Both the position numbers and the translations under genes were made by a program. The notes beneath the pieces were generated by a model, which was not told the DNA's origin, did no database searches, and worked only from the letters and a program-made list of their open reading frames with translations. Positions 48,855 to 60,935 of a stretch of 64,000 nt of DNA are shown in pieces. Origin of the DNA: Lichenostomus cassidix (Eukaryota; Chordata; Aves; Passeriformes; Meliphagidae); contig CM039193.1 in the NCBI GenBank assembly GCA_008360975.2, positions 4,020,501-4,084,500 of the forward strand, written 5' to 3'. The first letter of the stretch is position 1, and each line of letters starts with the position of its first letter.

Positions 48855-51800
48855 TCACTCGCCACAGTGGATGAGTGTGCTGGATGAGCTCCAATGCCAC
48901 TGCTCCATCCAGAACACCATGGTAAGAGAAGCAACATTCTGCCTTTCTCCTGATGTTTGCTGCACCTACTAGCTCTCCAAAGCCTGGGAGACCTCCTGCC
49001 CTGGTGCACAGCCTTCCTGGGAGAGCAGGGCAGCCAAACCTACAGCCAAGCCTCTGGGAGCACTGCTGTCACCCTGCAGGGCTGGATGCCTCCAGCCTGG
49101 GGTGGCTTTGCAGGTGACACAGCAGCGCCAAAAGGAAACACGTTGTTGGTGAAACAAACCTCTACCTTTACTACATCCCATATGTGCACCTTGTTTGTCT
49201 AATAACACTCAAAACCGCAGAAAAATCTGAGCACCACATTCACTTTAAAGCTGAATAAACAAAATTTGTTTTGACTTATCATCAATCATGTCATGTGATC
49301 ACAGGGCATATTGTGTGCAAACGGCAGTTGTTTTATCTGGAGCTTCAACCTTTAAAAAATTCAAAACAGTAAAGTTGTTTATTTGACACCGGTCCTGACC
49401 CCCAGACTTTAGCACTGCATTCTGACAAAGTGAAAGAAAGAAAACACATTTTGCTCCTTCATTGCTGTGGCATAAAGGAAACCCGACTTCTCGGGAGACT
49501 TTTGACACATTCCTCACATTTGAAACGTACCAATAGGAACTTTATCTCCTTCTTTTTTATTTTTCTAGAAACTGGAGGAAGAAAGGTGTTTACATGGTAT
49601 CGCACATGGTAGCAACTCTCATTATGAGTATCTGCAGACACACAGTATGTGCATTTAGCTTTGGGAATTGCATTACTTAAGAGCCCTGCGGTTAGAAAGA
49701 TGAATTCAGACAGACAATAAGGAGGAACAGTTTGAAAGTCAAGCCGCTTGCACAGACTCAGTTAACAAATGATAGGCTTGCAAATATTTTTTTCGGGATC
49801 CAACTTGAAAAAGTCATTCCAAACCATCCTGAAAAAAACCAATCTTTTCCCTCCCTTTGTTTCTTCCATCAATAAATGGATGTGAAGAGATTGCAACACA
49901 GTACCTGTATCTCATTTTGTGTTTACCTGTGTATCTGTGTCTCTCTGGGAGAGAGACAGTGTATTTTGTCTTCAGATGTCAGAAATGACAGAGCATCTAA
50001 AAAAGCTGCAGATCGCTGAATAATATGTGTCCATTAAGTATGATAATTAAAGTTTCCTTCTTTTTTTAAACCTCTAAAATTAACATCATAATTCTCATCT
50101 AAGAATGAAGTGCAATTATACATCAGGAACACCTCAAACTTTCACTCCATTCTGTACAGGCAGCTTTGTGCTACTTTAAGTTCACCATGCTAAGGACAAA
50201 CTTGCAAATTCATCATATGGCCCTGAATACATTCATTTTGCTATTAACTCCTGAGGCATAAAGAGAAACTCACTTCTGGAGAAACATTTGGCTTATGCCT
50301 TCATATGATAGGGCTGTGGCTAAGGAGAAGGTCCAGAACTGATTTCTTCTCCAGACATCCTATTTTATCTTGGTTAAGAGCCCATTCAATTGTGTTTCCT
50401 CACATTTTAAAGATGATAAAAAATAATAATTAACTTCCAAATAAAGAAGATGTGATGCTATCTAGCGTAATGTTTTTAAAATCATTTAAAGTCCTCAGTT
50501 ACAGGAATATAAGAGCAACCATAAATGTTCTCAAGGAAGGGCTTTCTGGGAGAAGTAATGTCTTTTATTAGATCAATTGGTATATTTTAAAAACATTGAC
50601 CTGCTTTTGGACACATGCAGGTTCGCTGCTTCCGTTTCAGCTCCGAAGAAGAACCTAGATAACCACATCTGTTGGTCCAATAAAGATTATTATGTACATA
50701 AACTTCAAAAAACCTGTTTCTGCTACATAAATAATCTGCACAAGGGTCTGTGCAACCTCAGGCTGTCTCTGGGAGCAGCCAGTGCTGGTCACTTTGGGGG
50801 CAGGTGGAGCAGTGCTTGTGCTGCCCTCTTACACTTCATTGAATAAAGAGCTCCCCAGTGCTTTCTGCTTCACATCCCCAGAGAATGGCCTACACAATTT
50901 CTTTCTACTTGATCCTTCTCTTCACTTTTTAAAGTTGATGCTCAGCTGCTTTTCAAATTCTTTTGCATGTTTCCATCTTAGATTTCATTGACCATGGTTT
51001 ACATGCAGCCCCTGGGGATTAAGCCTTGCTGTTAACTGGTTGGCACAAATAACCTCTTGAACTCATCAGCCTAATCCCACTGATTTTGTTTTTTTTCTCC
51101 CTGCTCTCCTCAGTGCATCACCCTGTCACTGTTTTGAGTGACTGCCATGGAAATTCAGCCCATCCACAGCAAGTGTACTGATGGAACTTCACCCAATGGA
51201 GTAAGGAATGAAATCACTTAGAATAGGGGGAGAGAAAAAAAGAAAAAGAAAACAAACTTAGTTTCCTTAAGACCAGGAGTCTTAATATCTTCTTTCCTTT
51301 GTTTGTGCTGCCCATGGGAGGAGTGAGGCTGTGGAAGATGAGTTGAATTTCTAACACCAGCTGGAAGAAGCTCTGTTCAAGATAATATACTCTTGGTGTA
51401 AGTCAGGTCAGGATCGGATCAGATCACAGAAACTCTCCATTCCTCCTCCCCACAGACTGGTGTGCAGCTAATTGTATTTGGAGGAATAATTCTAATAAAG
51501 ATATGACCTTTAATGCGAATCGGTGGTTTTAATTTTGATTCTTAATCAGTCACCTCAGTGTGATCCCTTCTGCTGTGTGAGCAGCAGTGAGGCCACTGTG
51601 CATATTTACACACAAAAAACAAATATGGGCCCAGGGAGGCATCCCATGGGGCAAATGCATATATTGCAGATCTTAAAAACAGATTTGTACATTACTGGAT
51701 CCTGAAGCGAATAAAAGTGCATAAATTCCTGGGAATCAAAGATGAGTCAAAGGGAAAAAAAGGCATTCACAAGTAGAAAGCAACCCCCATAGCTCATGAA

Positions 51801-54039
51801 TAGCCTAATTATGAGAGAGCCCCACAGGCAAATGCAAAGTTACCAACACACTTGCCTTTGGAACTCACAGAGGGGTCAGATGCTACCCTCAGAATATTAT
51901 CTGGTGCAGCACAGCACCTGGGTCTTTTGCAGTGCCATTCAAAAATCACACCAAAGGACAGTCTGAGGAGGCAAGAGCTGATGGGAACTCACATGGACAT
52001 TGTTGTAATGCTTGTGCATTCCAGAATCAGCTGCCTTTTCTCACAGTGAAGCTTCTCTTGATACAAACATGCTCAAAACTGATGCAATTTCTGTCCCTGA
52101 AATTTTCTATTACATCCATAAAAAGCCATAGAAGGCTTCTTGTGGACTTCAGCACATGGCCATGGTGAGAGAAGATTTTGTGATGCTGGAGGTGCCACCT
52201 TCCTGCCAAGACATAAACCCCTGTTTTTCTCAATTTTTTGAAAGCATGAACAAGTTTTCTCTGCCACCTACCATGCAGGAGAAAGCACCCATTCATCTTG
52301 GAGTTAAGAATATATTTGGAACTGTAATGGCCATTTCAATTTCGGCCAAACATATTTCAGCAAAATTTACAACATACTGTCTGGAGTCAATGAGAAGCCA
52401 GAAATGGCCACAAAGGTGAAGGGCACTGAAGAAAAATCATCAGACATAGAGACTGGCTCAGAAGGAAAACAGAAAGAAATAAGTTTTGCCTGTCATCCAT
52501 GGATCTCAACTTCCTTACCAAATACAATCTGACCTGATGAAGCTGCTCTCTTCTTTCCCCTTTTGCTCCAGCCAGCCTGAATTTTGCTCTCACTCTCACA
52601 CCTACCCGCTCTTAAACCTCTCTTTCCACAGGCCCTTGCAACAGGAATTTGCTTTGGGAAATTTGGTCCTTGCTTTACTTCCACAGCTGCACCAACCAAC
52701 CTGTGACCACCTGGCTCTGCTGATAAGACTATGGAGAATAAATATGACTGCATGAAGAGTTTGGCTGTTTAATACTACTCCTCTCTTTATAGAAATGCCC
52801 TTCATAACCTGAGCGCTAAAGTCATTATGCTAGTCTCCAGATCACTTAACAGGGCTCATCTCTTTTACAATGCTAAGAAGCACCACCTGCTAATTAAAGG
52901 TACAATACGGTCTCTTTAAATCCTTCTCACATTTAATATCACATGTATATTCATGTGCTTAAAGGATATATGCACTCTTGCATTTCTGCATATTTCTTCT
53001 CTTTAGATACTGCTTTTTGCCTGAGACTATGAACCTCTAATTGATGCCCTGTGCTACATTCAGGAGTGCAAGGAAAGGAGAGAAATCCCATCTATACCTG
53101 TGTCCCTTGTTTGTGTGCACAGGGCTGTCTCCAACACAGGAGTGGATAGAGATCAGAGGCCCTTTTTGATGTGCCTCAGTAGTATATAATGTGCCCATCT
53201 GAGCCACTTCAAAGGGCTGTGACTCCCTGTAGCTAAATACATCTGAGATTACAGAGAGCTAAATGCTCAGTTCATCCCTGTCATGGTCAGGGGACAAGGC
53301 AGGAGCACAGGGATGTCATTCTGTGATCAGGGAAGGTGCACAGCACTGTCCTGGGCTCTGGAGCAGTGCTGATTGTGTCTTTTACATACCTCAGTAGAAA
53401 TGTCGGTCTGGATTAATGGCTCATTAGGAGGAGTTCAGGATGGGAGGATGTGAAAAGGCAGAAGAAAAACCTTATCTGTTTAAAATGGAGCATGCTAAGC
53501 TTATGAGCAGAATAATCTAATGCGTTTTTCTGCAATAAAGATCTCTGCTCTGTGGTCCTAGAATTCCTGAACATAAGTATAAAGTTTTCTCTTTATTTCT
53601 ACTTAATAAAGAAGACCCATTTGTTGTGTTAGACTACAGCCCTGTTTTCCTATTTGCTGTGTTGAGATCTAGGAGCATCACATGGTTTTGAAAGAGGCAG
53701 TTTAATCGGATTCAGAATTCATTTCAGGGGGAATCTAGACTGAGTCAGTATATGTGGTTTTAACTAAAATAATATTTTGTTAGACTCTAATACGATGTTA
53801 ATACCCATATGAGACAGGGTAATACCATTCAGTGTTCATCTTAATTAACTAACATTAACTATCATTAGACTTTTATATGGTACAATGCACATTACTCCAT
53901 AACTTCAACACAGATCTCATACAGCTAGATTATAATGCATAATATCAATCATGGTTTTCTCCAAGCTTTCTTAGCACCTAGCTTTGATTTTAAAAGTTAA
54001 GGTCAGTGTTAAGTGTTACACTTCAGCTGAAAAAGTTAA
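48855..54039. other. Non-coding stretch, no gene recognised
   Basis: No gene supported. AT-rich patches at 49210-49700 and 50340-50570 have a complex, possibly conserved texture. An A-rich patch lies at 51236-51252 and a run of GTCAG/GATC-like short units at about 51401-51427. ORFs are below 92 codons. Confidence 0.6.
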
Positions 54040-54080
54040 AATCAATGTTAATTAACAATGTTAATTAAATGTTAATCAGT
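54040..54080. repeat. ATGTTAAT direct-repeat cluster with palindrome
   Basis: ATGTTAAT occurs three times within 32 bases, beginning at about 54045, 54058 and 54069. The first forms a perfect 12-base palindrome TGTTAATTAACA (54046-54057), close to the HNF1-type GTTAATNATTAAC site but lacking its central spacing. It could be a homeodomain cluster or local tandem slippage in AT-rich DNA. Confidence 0.5.
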
Positions 54081-54827
54081 TAAATGAAAGCATTTTTCAT
54101 CCACTTCCCCGATAAATTGTGGTCAGGTAATCTTGCATACACTGTTTCAGATGTCATATGAATGTGTCATCACCCTTGGGATGACTACTGGGGAAGTCCA
54201 AGACAACCATTCTTGCAAAGATAAAACAAATTGCTTATCTCGGTACAAAGGTGACTAAATTGCACTGGAAATCCAGACTGATGGATCAGAAATTAAAGGC
54301 ACAGCAAGGCTATACTGCCATTGCCAGTCCAGGGGTGGCTGCCATGCTACCCTAAATCTGAGGGTTGAGGAGCAATTTGGGTGGCTGTGAGCCTTTGGTT
54401 CCTCACCCAGTCCCTGTGCCTATCAGAGGGAAGAACTGGAGTAACCTTCATGTGCAGTGTTTGCCTCGGGGGAAAGCAAGGGTGTGAGGTTAGTTTAGCA
54501 AAAGGAAAAACAGCTAATTTTTTGTGACTGCAGGTCTTGTCTTTGATACTGTAGAACTCAAAACTGCATGAGACAGCTACCAGCAGCTCATGGGCCAAAG
54601 TGAATGGGCATGGGCAACCCTCACTTATCCCAGTTTGGACATTTGAATCCAACACTATAACAGGATGTTTTATGTTAGTTATTCTAAAATATTAGATGAA
54701 GACTGGGAGTACAGAACACTTGAACTATATAACTGCCATACCACGAGTTTATCATGTGAGAGGGCACAGTCTAATACACTTTCCTAAAACTCACAAAAGT
54801 TTTCATTCAAGTTCAAAAATTTTGTAT
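54081..54827. other. Non-coding, nothing recognised
   Basis: Unremarkable sequence; a 102-codon minus-strand ORF (54347-54655) has no known motif. Confidence 0.6.
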
Positions 54828-54910
54828 ATAGTACTGTAACTGGTGTATATATACATATATGTGTCTCCTGTGTATATATATAAACATCCACCATTGTATA
54901 TAATGTATAT
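54828..54910. repeat. TA/GTATAT-rich tract
   Basis: Interrupted alternating TATA, GTATAT and ACATAT blocks cover about 80 bases and could extrude as small cruciforms. It is a degenerate dinucleotide repeat. Confidence 0.7.
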
Positions 54911-56955
54911 GTATTACAGACTAGAAAATTTAAGCAAGATACAGTTCTTCAAATGCCTTAAAGATATTGCTTACAATTAATTGGATTTGAAATTTATGCT
55001 CCTGCTGGATTTCAGTCAAACCCACGGTTCATTGCATGTTACTGAGATGGTTCTTTTGGCTGAGAACTAAGGATCTACCCTGTCATGAAGAAAATCTATT
55101 TTAAAAATAAAATAATAAAGCAGTGACATAATTGACTGTAGATATCAGCATTTTGCATGCCAGTGAAAATCAATATTTAAAGTGTGGTTACACTTTGAAA
55201 AAGGTCTGTATAAATATATTGTGTCCTCCTCATCAGATCTGTCTGGCTGTGTGTTCAGGGAGACAACTCCTGTTTCTGCTGACCAAGTATTATCCCTTCC
55301 CTTCAATTACTACTGAAAAGAAAATGCAAATACAGAAAACTTAGCACTTTTACAAATCCCCCATGAGTGATGCTTTCTGGCAAGTTCATCACAGTGGTTC
55401 AGTTTGACCTGATGTGAACACCAAGTGAAACTTTGACTCTGCCTTTTGCCTGTGCTGGTCATTGGAAGTGCTCAGCTGCAAGAGGAAGAGAAGGCTATGT
55501 TGTACCTCTGTAGAGTTTTGCTGTCAGCTTTCTTAGCAGAATCTCTACTAGCTCAGACCCCAATCTCCCTACAAAGGCCATTTAGGTGCTCACTATTGCA
55601 CAGACAGAGGTGCTCTGCCATAGTGCAGAACCTACAACACTGAGGTCAGACCTCTGATCCCTCATAGTGCTCAGTGTCAAGAGAGACACAGCTCCTTTCT
55701 CTGCCCAGATCTCTACCTTGGACACAGTGCCACCTTTCTCCATGGCTCTGAGAGCCAGGAGACATCTCTGTGCTCACCCTAGCCATTCCTAAGGGCTGAA
55801 GCAACCAAAGAGGCTCTTCCTGTAGCTCTGTGTCTAATGGGTACTGCGGGGAATGGCCCCAGCATGTTTTTCCTTGACACTGACTAAGGAAACTCCCCTG
55901 GTGAGAGCCCAGTTCCCATCAGGCTGGAGAGTTTGTTCCATGCTGCTTCTGGTGAATAAGATCATTCTGGGAAGAGATCTTTGGCAGACTCCACCTAGGA
56001 CAAAGACAGCTGCAGAGCCACTGTAGAGGAATGTGTCTGAAAACCTTGAAAATGCACGAGAAAATACCTAGAACAGCTTTATTATACCAGCTGAATGCGA
56101 GGACTTGGCGGAGCATCATGGAAGAATGTAAGAAAGCATTTATAACCCACGTAATTATTTCTAAGCAGCAGACGCATGACTGAGCCCTAGGAGGTACAAA
56201 ACAAGAGGTACAAACTTATGCAACAGCTGCAGCATTGCTGAAACCCAGCAACAGCTCAGAAAATGCCAGAGCACTTCTGCCCTGGAAACTTCACAGTGAT
56301 GGAGAGAGACTCCTGGCCAAGAAGAGCAGCAGTGTTGATCGTGGGAGAGGTAAAGATCACCCACGCTGAAGTCCAGCATGACCTCAGGGCTCTGCACAAG
56401 TCAAACTTGTTTAAGCTTAGTTTGATAAGAAAGCCTTGCTTTTAGCAGCATTATCTCTGTGGTTATTGTTCCACATCCACAGCATTTCTATCACATTACT
56501 TCAGTGCTGTGTCCCAGTCACATCCTGCCCAATACTGCATGAGTGCAAAAACAAAAAAACAAACCAACCTGAACTGCCCTGCTTTGGGCACAAACATGGG
56601 CTTTTTGTGGAAAATGTAAGCTTTGTTTATAATGCTATAACCCAGTTTGCTTGGTTATGACTTCAGGCCTGAAGTGGATTTCATGAGGACTACCAGAATT
56701 GGGCACAACCCCCTTGTCAATGCAAGGCATCTCCACTGGGGTGAAGGCAGGCAAGCAAAGCCATGGCATCGCTGACTTGTCACCCTGCTCTCCTGGGTGT
56801 AGGAGACACATCCACCTGGGGACACCAGCACAAAAACTACTGCTCCACCCAACCTTTTGGGATGGTCTCTCATTCCCAACTGCTCAGTGCATGGGAACTG
56901 CAGCAGGATTTTGCTTTAGGGGAAAAAAATAGGGGTGAGAACAAACAGGAGCAGT
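54911..56955. other. Non-coding stretch, no gene recognised
   Basis: No gene supported. Short ORFs in several frames, an A-rich CAAAAACAAAAAAAC patch near 56547, and nothing that matches a known transposon. Confidence 0.6.
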
Positions 56956-56959
56956 TTTA

Positions 56960-57721
56960 TTAAATAGCTTTGCTACCCAGACATCTGGAGGTGGAAGGGT
57001 AGGGAACAGGCGAGGGTAAAGCTTTTGGGATTGAGATGAAGGTGTCAGTCAAGGGGCCATGTGGGATCATGCAGCTGCGAGATAGGAAGCCCAAGGAAGA
57101 AAAGATTTGGGTTTGGACTCTTGGGTTTTGATGTGCTTGTTCCAGGAGTCCTTTGGTACTTGGTGAGAGAGTATTTTGGAAATAGAGCACATCATGCTGC
57201 AAGTGTATTTGGGAGTTGTTCAGCACTTTAACAACTAAAGGCAAAAATAAACTTAAAGGGTGTCCAAGATGAGCTCTTGAGGGGTGGGAATAGGGAAGCT
57301 GGCAGGTGGGATGAAAAGGGCTCACCCCCTCACAGCCTTGCTTCATTCCTCTCAAAATTGATAAGACATGTAAGGAGGTGTCGAAAGTGTTGCTCCTTAC
57401 TACATTGAAAAATCTCCATCCTATCCCATAATGAAAGCTGTCTTTTATTTTTTTTTTATGCAAGAGGACAGTGTAGTAACAAACTGCCAAGAAAAGAAAC
57501 TGCGGTGAGTCACTGAGGAAATTTAGTAGAAATGATAACACTTCACAAAAATGAAAATTATTACATTTACTGTACATGGGAACAGTAAAAAGTCCTTTTT
57601 TATTGCTCTTGGAGTTTAATAGGAAGGGACTGATATTTCCACACTGGTATATAATATAATTTGCTTGCCAGCAGTTTGTTTTTCTCTTACATGCAAGTTG
57701 TTTTGACAAATTTCTTAGCAA
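56960..57721 (-). other. Unrecognised 253-codon ORF
   Basis: The longest open frame in the window runs from an ATG at 57721 to a TAA at 56962-56960. I recognise no domain. The predicted protein starts Lys/Cys/Asn-rich, has a hydrophobic stretch around residues 85-110 (SDSPQFLFLAVCYYTVLL), a KKKIK patch encoded by an A-rich run, and a Pro/Ser/His-rich second half. Composition is irregular, like translated non-coding DNA, and part of the openness may reflect the purine-rich plus strand, which lacks TTA, CTA and TCA. The stop TAA overlaps AATAAA (56961-56956, minus), with a T/G-rich stretch just downstream, as at a 3' exon end. It may be chance, part of a long non-coding RNA, or a lineage-specific gene. 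Confidence 0.25.
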
Positions 57722-59279
57722 TTCAATACTCTTGTCAGAACCTGTGCATGGCCATTGTGACTATGGTGGAGTCTAATTTTCTGGCCTTTTTAATTTTAAT
57801 AATCCAATATTTTATTTCTCAAAGGAAACTCTAAAGATTTCTGCCCAGCAGCGTCTGGCAGTTTCTGTTTTGCAATACTAATCATAATAATAATAAAAAC
57901 ATGGAAAATACATGAAAAGTGTCTCTAACATCTTTTATGGCTGAGGATAAACAAAGAGACTTTTTTCCATTAATCTCTTCAATCAAATATATCTCAGTAG
58001 TATCCCTGTAGAAGACATCAAAGTTTAGTATGTTAAATATAGGATTTCCCAGCCCTAGTCTCAGTGGAACATAAGAGGATGATGCATGGAGTAAAAAATT
58101 TAGTTACCTTATTTTTCATCTGCGGACTTGGTTGCTTTCCTAACTGTTTTTGCTATTTATGGAACTCACATTATAACCAAGCCTGTTTTTCAGCTGCAAT
58201 GAATAGGACTTTCTGCTGCTGACTGGAGCTTTTCAATCTGGTATCATAAAGACAGATGAATAACAGCAATTTTCTAATATGTTGGTCAGTGATCTGAAGA
58301 TTCACTTATTCAAGGTTTTTTGGCTAAAATAGAATTACATATAGAGGACCAGCACAGACTAGATGCAGTACTGACTCCTCCAGATAAATTCTTAGTTGAA
58401 ATGAGTTTAGGGGAAAGACTTCCTGCCTTTGGTATTTGAGCTAATAAGCTTGGTGAGGCATAAGCAGGTCTTAAGTGGGTTTTCAGCCTTATGTAGACAG
58501 TCTGGGTAGGTGAGAAATTTGCATTCTGTCTCAGACAGAAGCATGGATAAATGCAAACCAACTTGTCTTGGAGAGAGAGGGAAGCTCCTCTATAAGCTGC
58601 ACAGAAATATGTTCCTTTGATCAACATAAACTAGAAGTCCGAGCTGGTAAGTTCGTTAAAGCTGGGTTATGGAAAGGTTTAGCTCTGTAAAACAAATTAG
58701 TCCATCTCCACAGAAGATTTTTTCCTCATCTGCACCCAAATGAGGTCTTTCTCTTAATTTTCAGATGTAACTTCCAATAGCCAAGTGCCTGGAGAAGAGG
58801 CCCCTTGTGCATGGGAGCTCACAGAGATAAGAGGAGCCCCAAAAGGTACATGGAGAGGTCCTTTTGGAGATGTCACCTCTACCATGAGGAACATTTGGAG
58901 AAATGGAGTTCTTTTTGGGTAGATGCAGACCTGAGAAAGGCCCATTGACTGAGATGTGCTGGTCTGACATGTTTAAATTATGCTGGCTGACTTCAGAAAC
59001 TAGAGGAACTAACGACAGGGAGCTCTGATACGAAGTATTAGTTAATCAAGCCCAAATATACATCTAAGCTTCTCATCCTTAATTTGTTTTTCCCTTGCAA
59101 AAAGTTTTAACAGTGTTTTCTTTCCCATAGAGTTCCCCTGGACTTTAATTTTCTAGTGACAGAAACCAAACACACAAGTCAGCTTTTCTGCAGAGGAGAA
59201 CCAGCTCTAGTGTGAGAGATACATTACAACATGCGAGAGAGGAGTGTTTGTTTTTGCAAGGTTTAAAATATTGTTTCTT
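57722..59279. other. Non-coding, nothing recognised
   Basis: AT-rich sequence without a recognised gene or repeat; one 105-codon minus-strand ORF (58310-58627) without known motifs. Confidence 0.6.
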
Positions 59280-59560
59280 TATTTTCCACCCTAACTCGGA
59301 GAACTTTGGCATTTGACTAATTTACCGTGCGTTTAAGGCTGGTAGCAATATTGGAAAAGAAATATGATAATCACATGCTGCCACAAAGCATTCTATACCT
59401 CGCTCTCTTTTCCAGCTCTAGTTTCACATGTGTTGGTTCAATGGAATATTCAATAGACATTTATAGGAAATAAATTGAGAGATGAATGTAAACCATATGG
59501 CATCTGGAGGTTTATTTGTAAAGCCCCTGCATCAAAGCTTTCTCCAGATCACACCATATT
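59280..59560. promoter_or_regulatory. Candidate conserved non-coding element
   Basis: Complex AT-rich sequence with retained CpGs (TACCGTGCGTTTAAGG near 59325, CCTCGCTC near 59400), ATTA cores and a CACATGTG E-box-like site near 59427. No repeats or ORF. Enhancer-like texture only. Confidence 0.25.
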
Positions 59561-60534
59561 AGCTATGTTTTTCCAGTCCAGCAGAATCAGGAAGGTAACC
59601 ACAGACTTCCTTGATGGAAAACACATGAAAAACAGAGCAAATCTTAATATGTAGCTAGAGCAACTGTTCAAGTAGCATCATTTAGAATAATTTTATTACT
59701 AATGTGTAAGGAGCATTGTTTAGTGATGAATTTCAGTCCAGAAACCAAATGCAAGTCCATTTGCTAAGCTTCCTGACTGTTAATTTGTAGAACTCCAAGA
59801 CCATTAACATGTATCAAACATTCATAATTAGTGTTTGTACTTTTAAAGTACATAAGACAAACACAAACTTTCCTGAAATGCTGCACTGGAATTATACAAA
59901 GATACTTGTTCCACACAAAACATTTCATACCCGATCACATCTTTCTAAATAATAAAAAATATTGATTTGGCTGAGTAAGAAATTTGTTTCAATCTTATTT
60001 ATTTTTATAGAAAAAAACACTTCCCTCAATCTGAAATGCTTACTGTTTGCTGGAGTTTGGCAAGAGCCAACAGTGCATCTGAAGTCAAATTAAATTGTAT
60101 TCTCATACAGTATGTTACATAAATCATTAGGAAATGTCAAGAGCTCATATATAGTTGTGTTTCGAGGTTTTTTTAAGTTTCCACTTACTTTCAAAAATAG
60201 TTTTCATTTTTCAATGTCAACCCCTTTTCAGCCACTTAGACCAGCTCTAATGATTTGTGTGTTAAATTTGCTCGTCACATGAATATTTTTTAATAACCCA
60301 TTTAATATTTAATATGCTGCACATGTTTGCTGGACCAATAAGTTACAAGGTACAGTGCCAGCTCCACACTTGTACTCCCAGCAGAGAGAGTATTTACCTT
60401 GAGCAACACACTCAAGAAGTGAAGTTTGTGAGGTGGTTGATTTACTTTCCCTTCTGAAGCCTCATTCAAAAAGCATTTTTGCCCAGGATGAGACAAAGGA
60501 CTAAGGCCTGTTTCAATACTTAACTTCTGGTAGA
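59561..60534. other. Non-coding, nothing recognised
   Basis: AT-rich unique-looking DNA with no gene or identified repeat. Confidence 0.6.
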
Positions 60535-60650
60535 CACTTAAGTCTCCTTGACTTTAATATTAAGCATGTGCTTGAAGACAGACATAAAATGCACTAGCAT
60601 CTGTAGGAATCTTTCCACTGACTTTAATGGGCTTTGGATTGCACCCTGAT
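60535..60650. repeat. Two ancient palindrome-family remnants
   Basis: The first module (60535-60574) has CACTTAAGTCTCCTTGACTT then AAGCATGTGCTTG, itself nearly palindromic. The second (60609-60650) has CTTTCCACTGACTTTAATGG followed by GCTTTGGATTGCACCCTGAT. The second is the reverse-oriented relative of 36079-36141. Both resemble fossil inverted-repeat elements of sauropsid genomes and probably predate the divergence of birds. Confidence 0.55.
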
Positions 60651-60809
60651 ATCTCAGCTCAAAATAGCTGTTATTACAGTAATAAATGATTTGTAAAGCC
60701 ATTCTTCTGAATAGGTACATTTATACTAAGAAATCATAATGACTTCTTTAAAAACTCTTACACTGCAAATTGACACATTTGGAATAATTGCTCTCCTCTT
60801 CATTAGGGT

Positions 60810-60935
60810 TTCACACTTCTGTAGCACTTTCCAGACCAATAGTTTGAAATCTCATTATGGATTTAGATAAGTATTTCTACTCCCATTTTACAGATGGGCT
60901 AAAGGAGGTGGAGACAATGGGCCTCATCCAGAATA
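60810..60935 (-). mobile_element. MIR-like (CORE-SINE) fragment
   Basis: Reading on the minus strand, the sequence includes CATCTGTAAAATGGGAGTAG, then AAATACTTATCT, TAATGAGAT and AAAGTGCTACAG. These follow the order of the MIR/CORE-SINE 3' half (CATCTGTAAAATGGGGATAA, ATACCTACCT, ATGAGATAA, AAAGCGCTTAG). The TCATCTGTAAAATGGG box is the diagnostic match. The 5' tRNA-like half is not visible. Such elements are old in amniotes, which fits the divergence. Confidence 0.6.

Noticed and set aside
54726..54760. Short string resembling a piece of 5S rRNA (CCATACCACG)
   Set aside because: The similarity is about 10 bases only, with none of the internal promoter boxes nearby.
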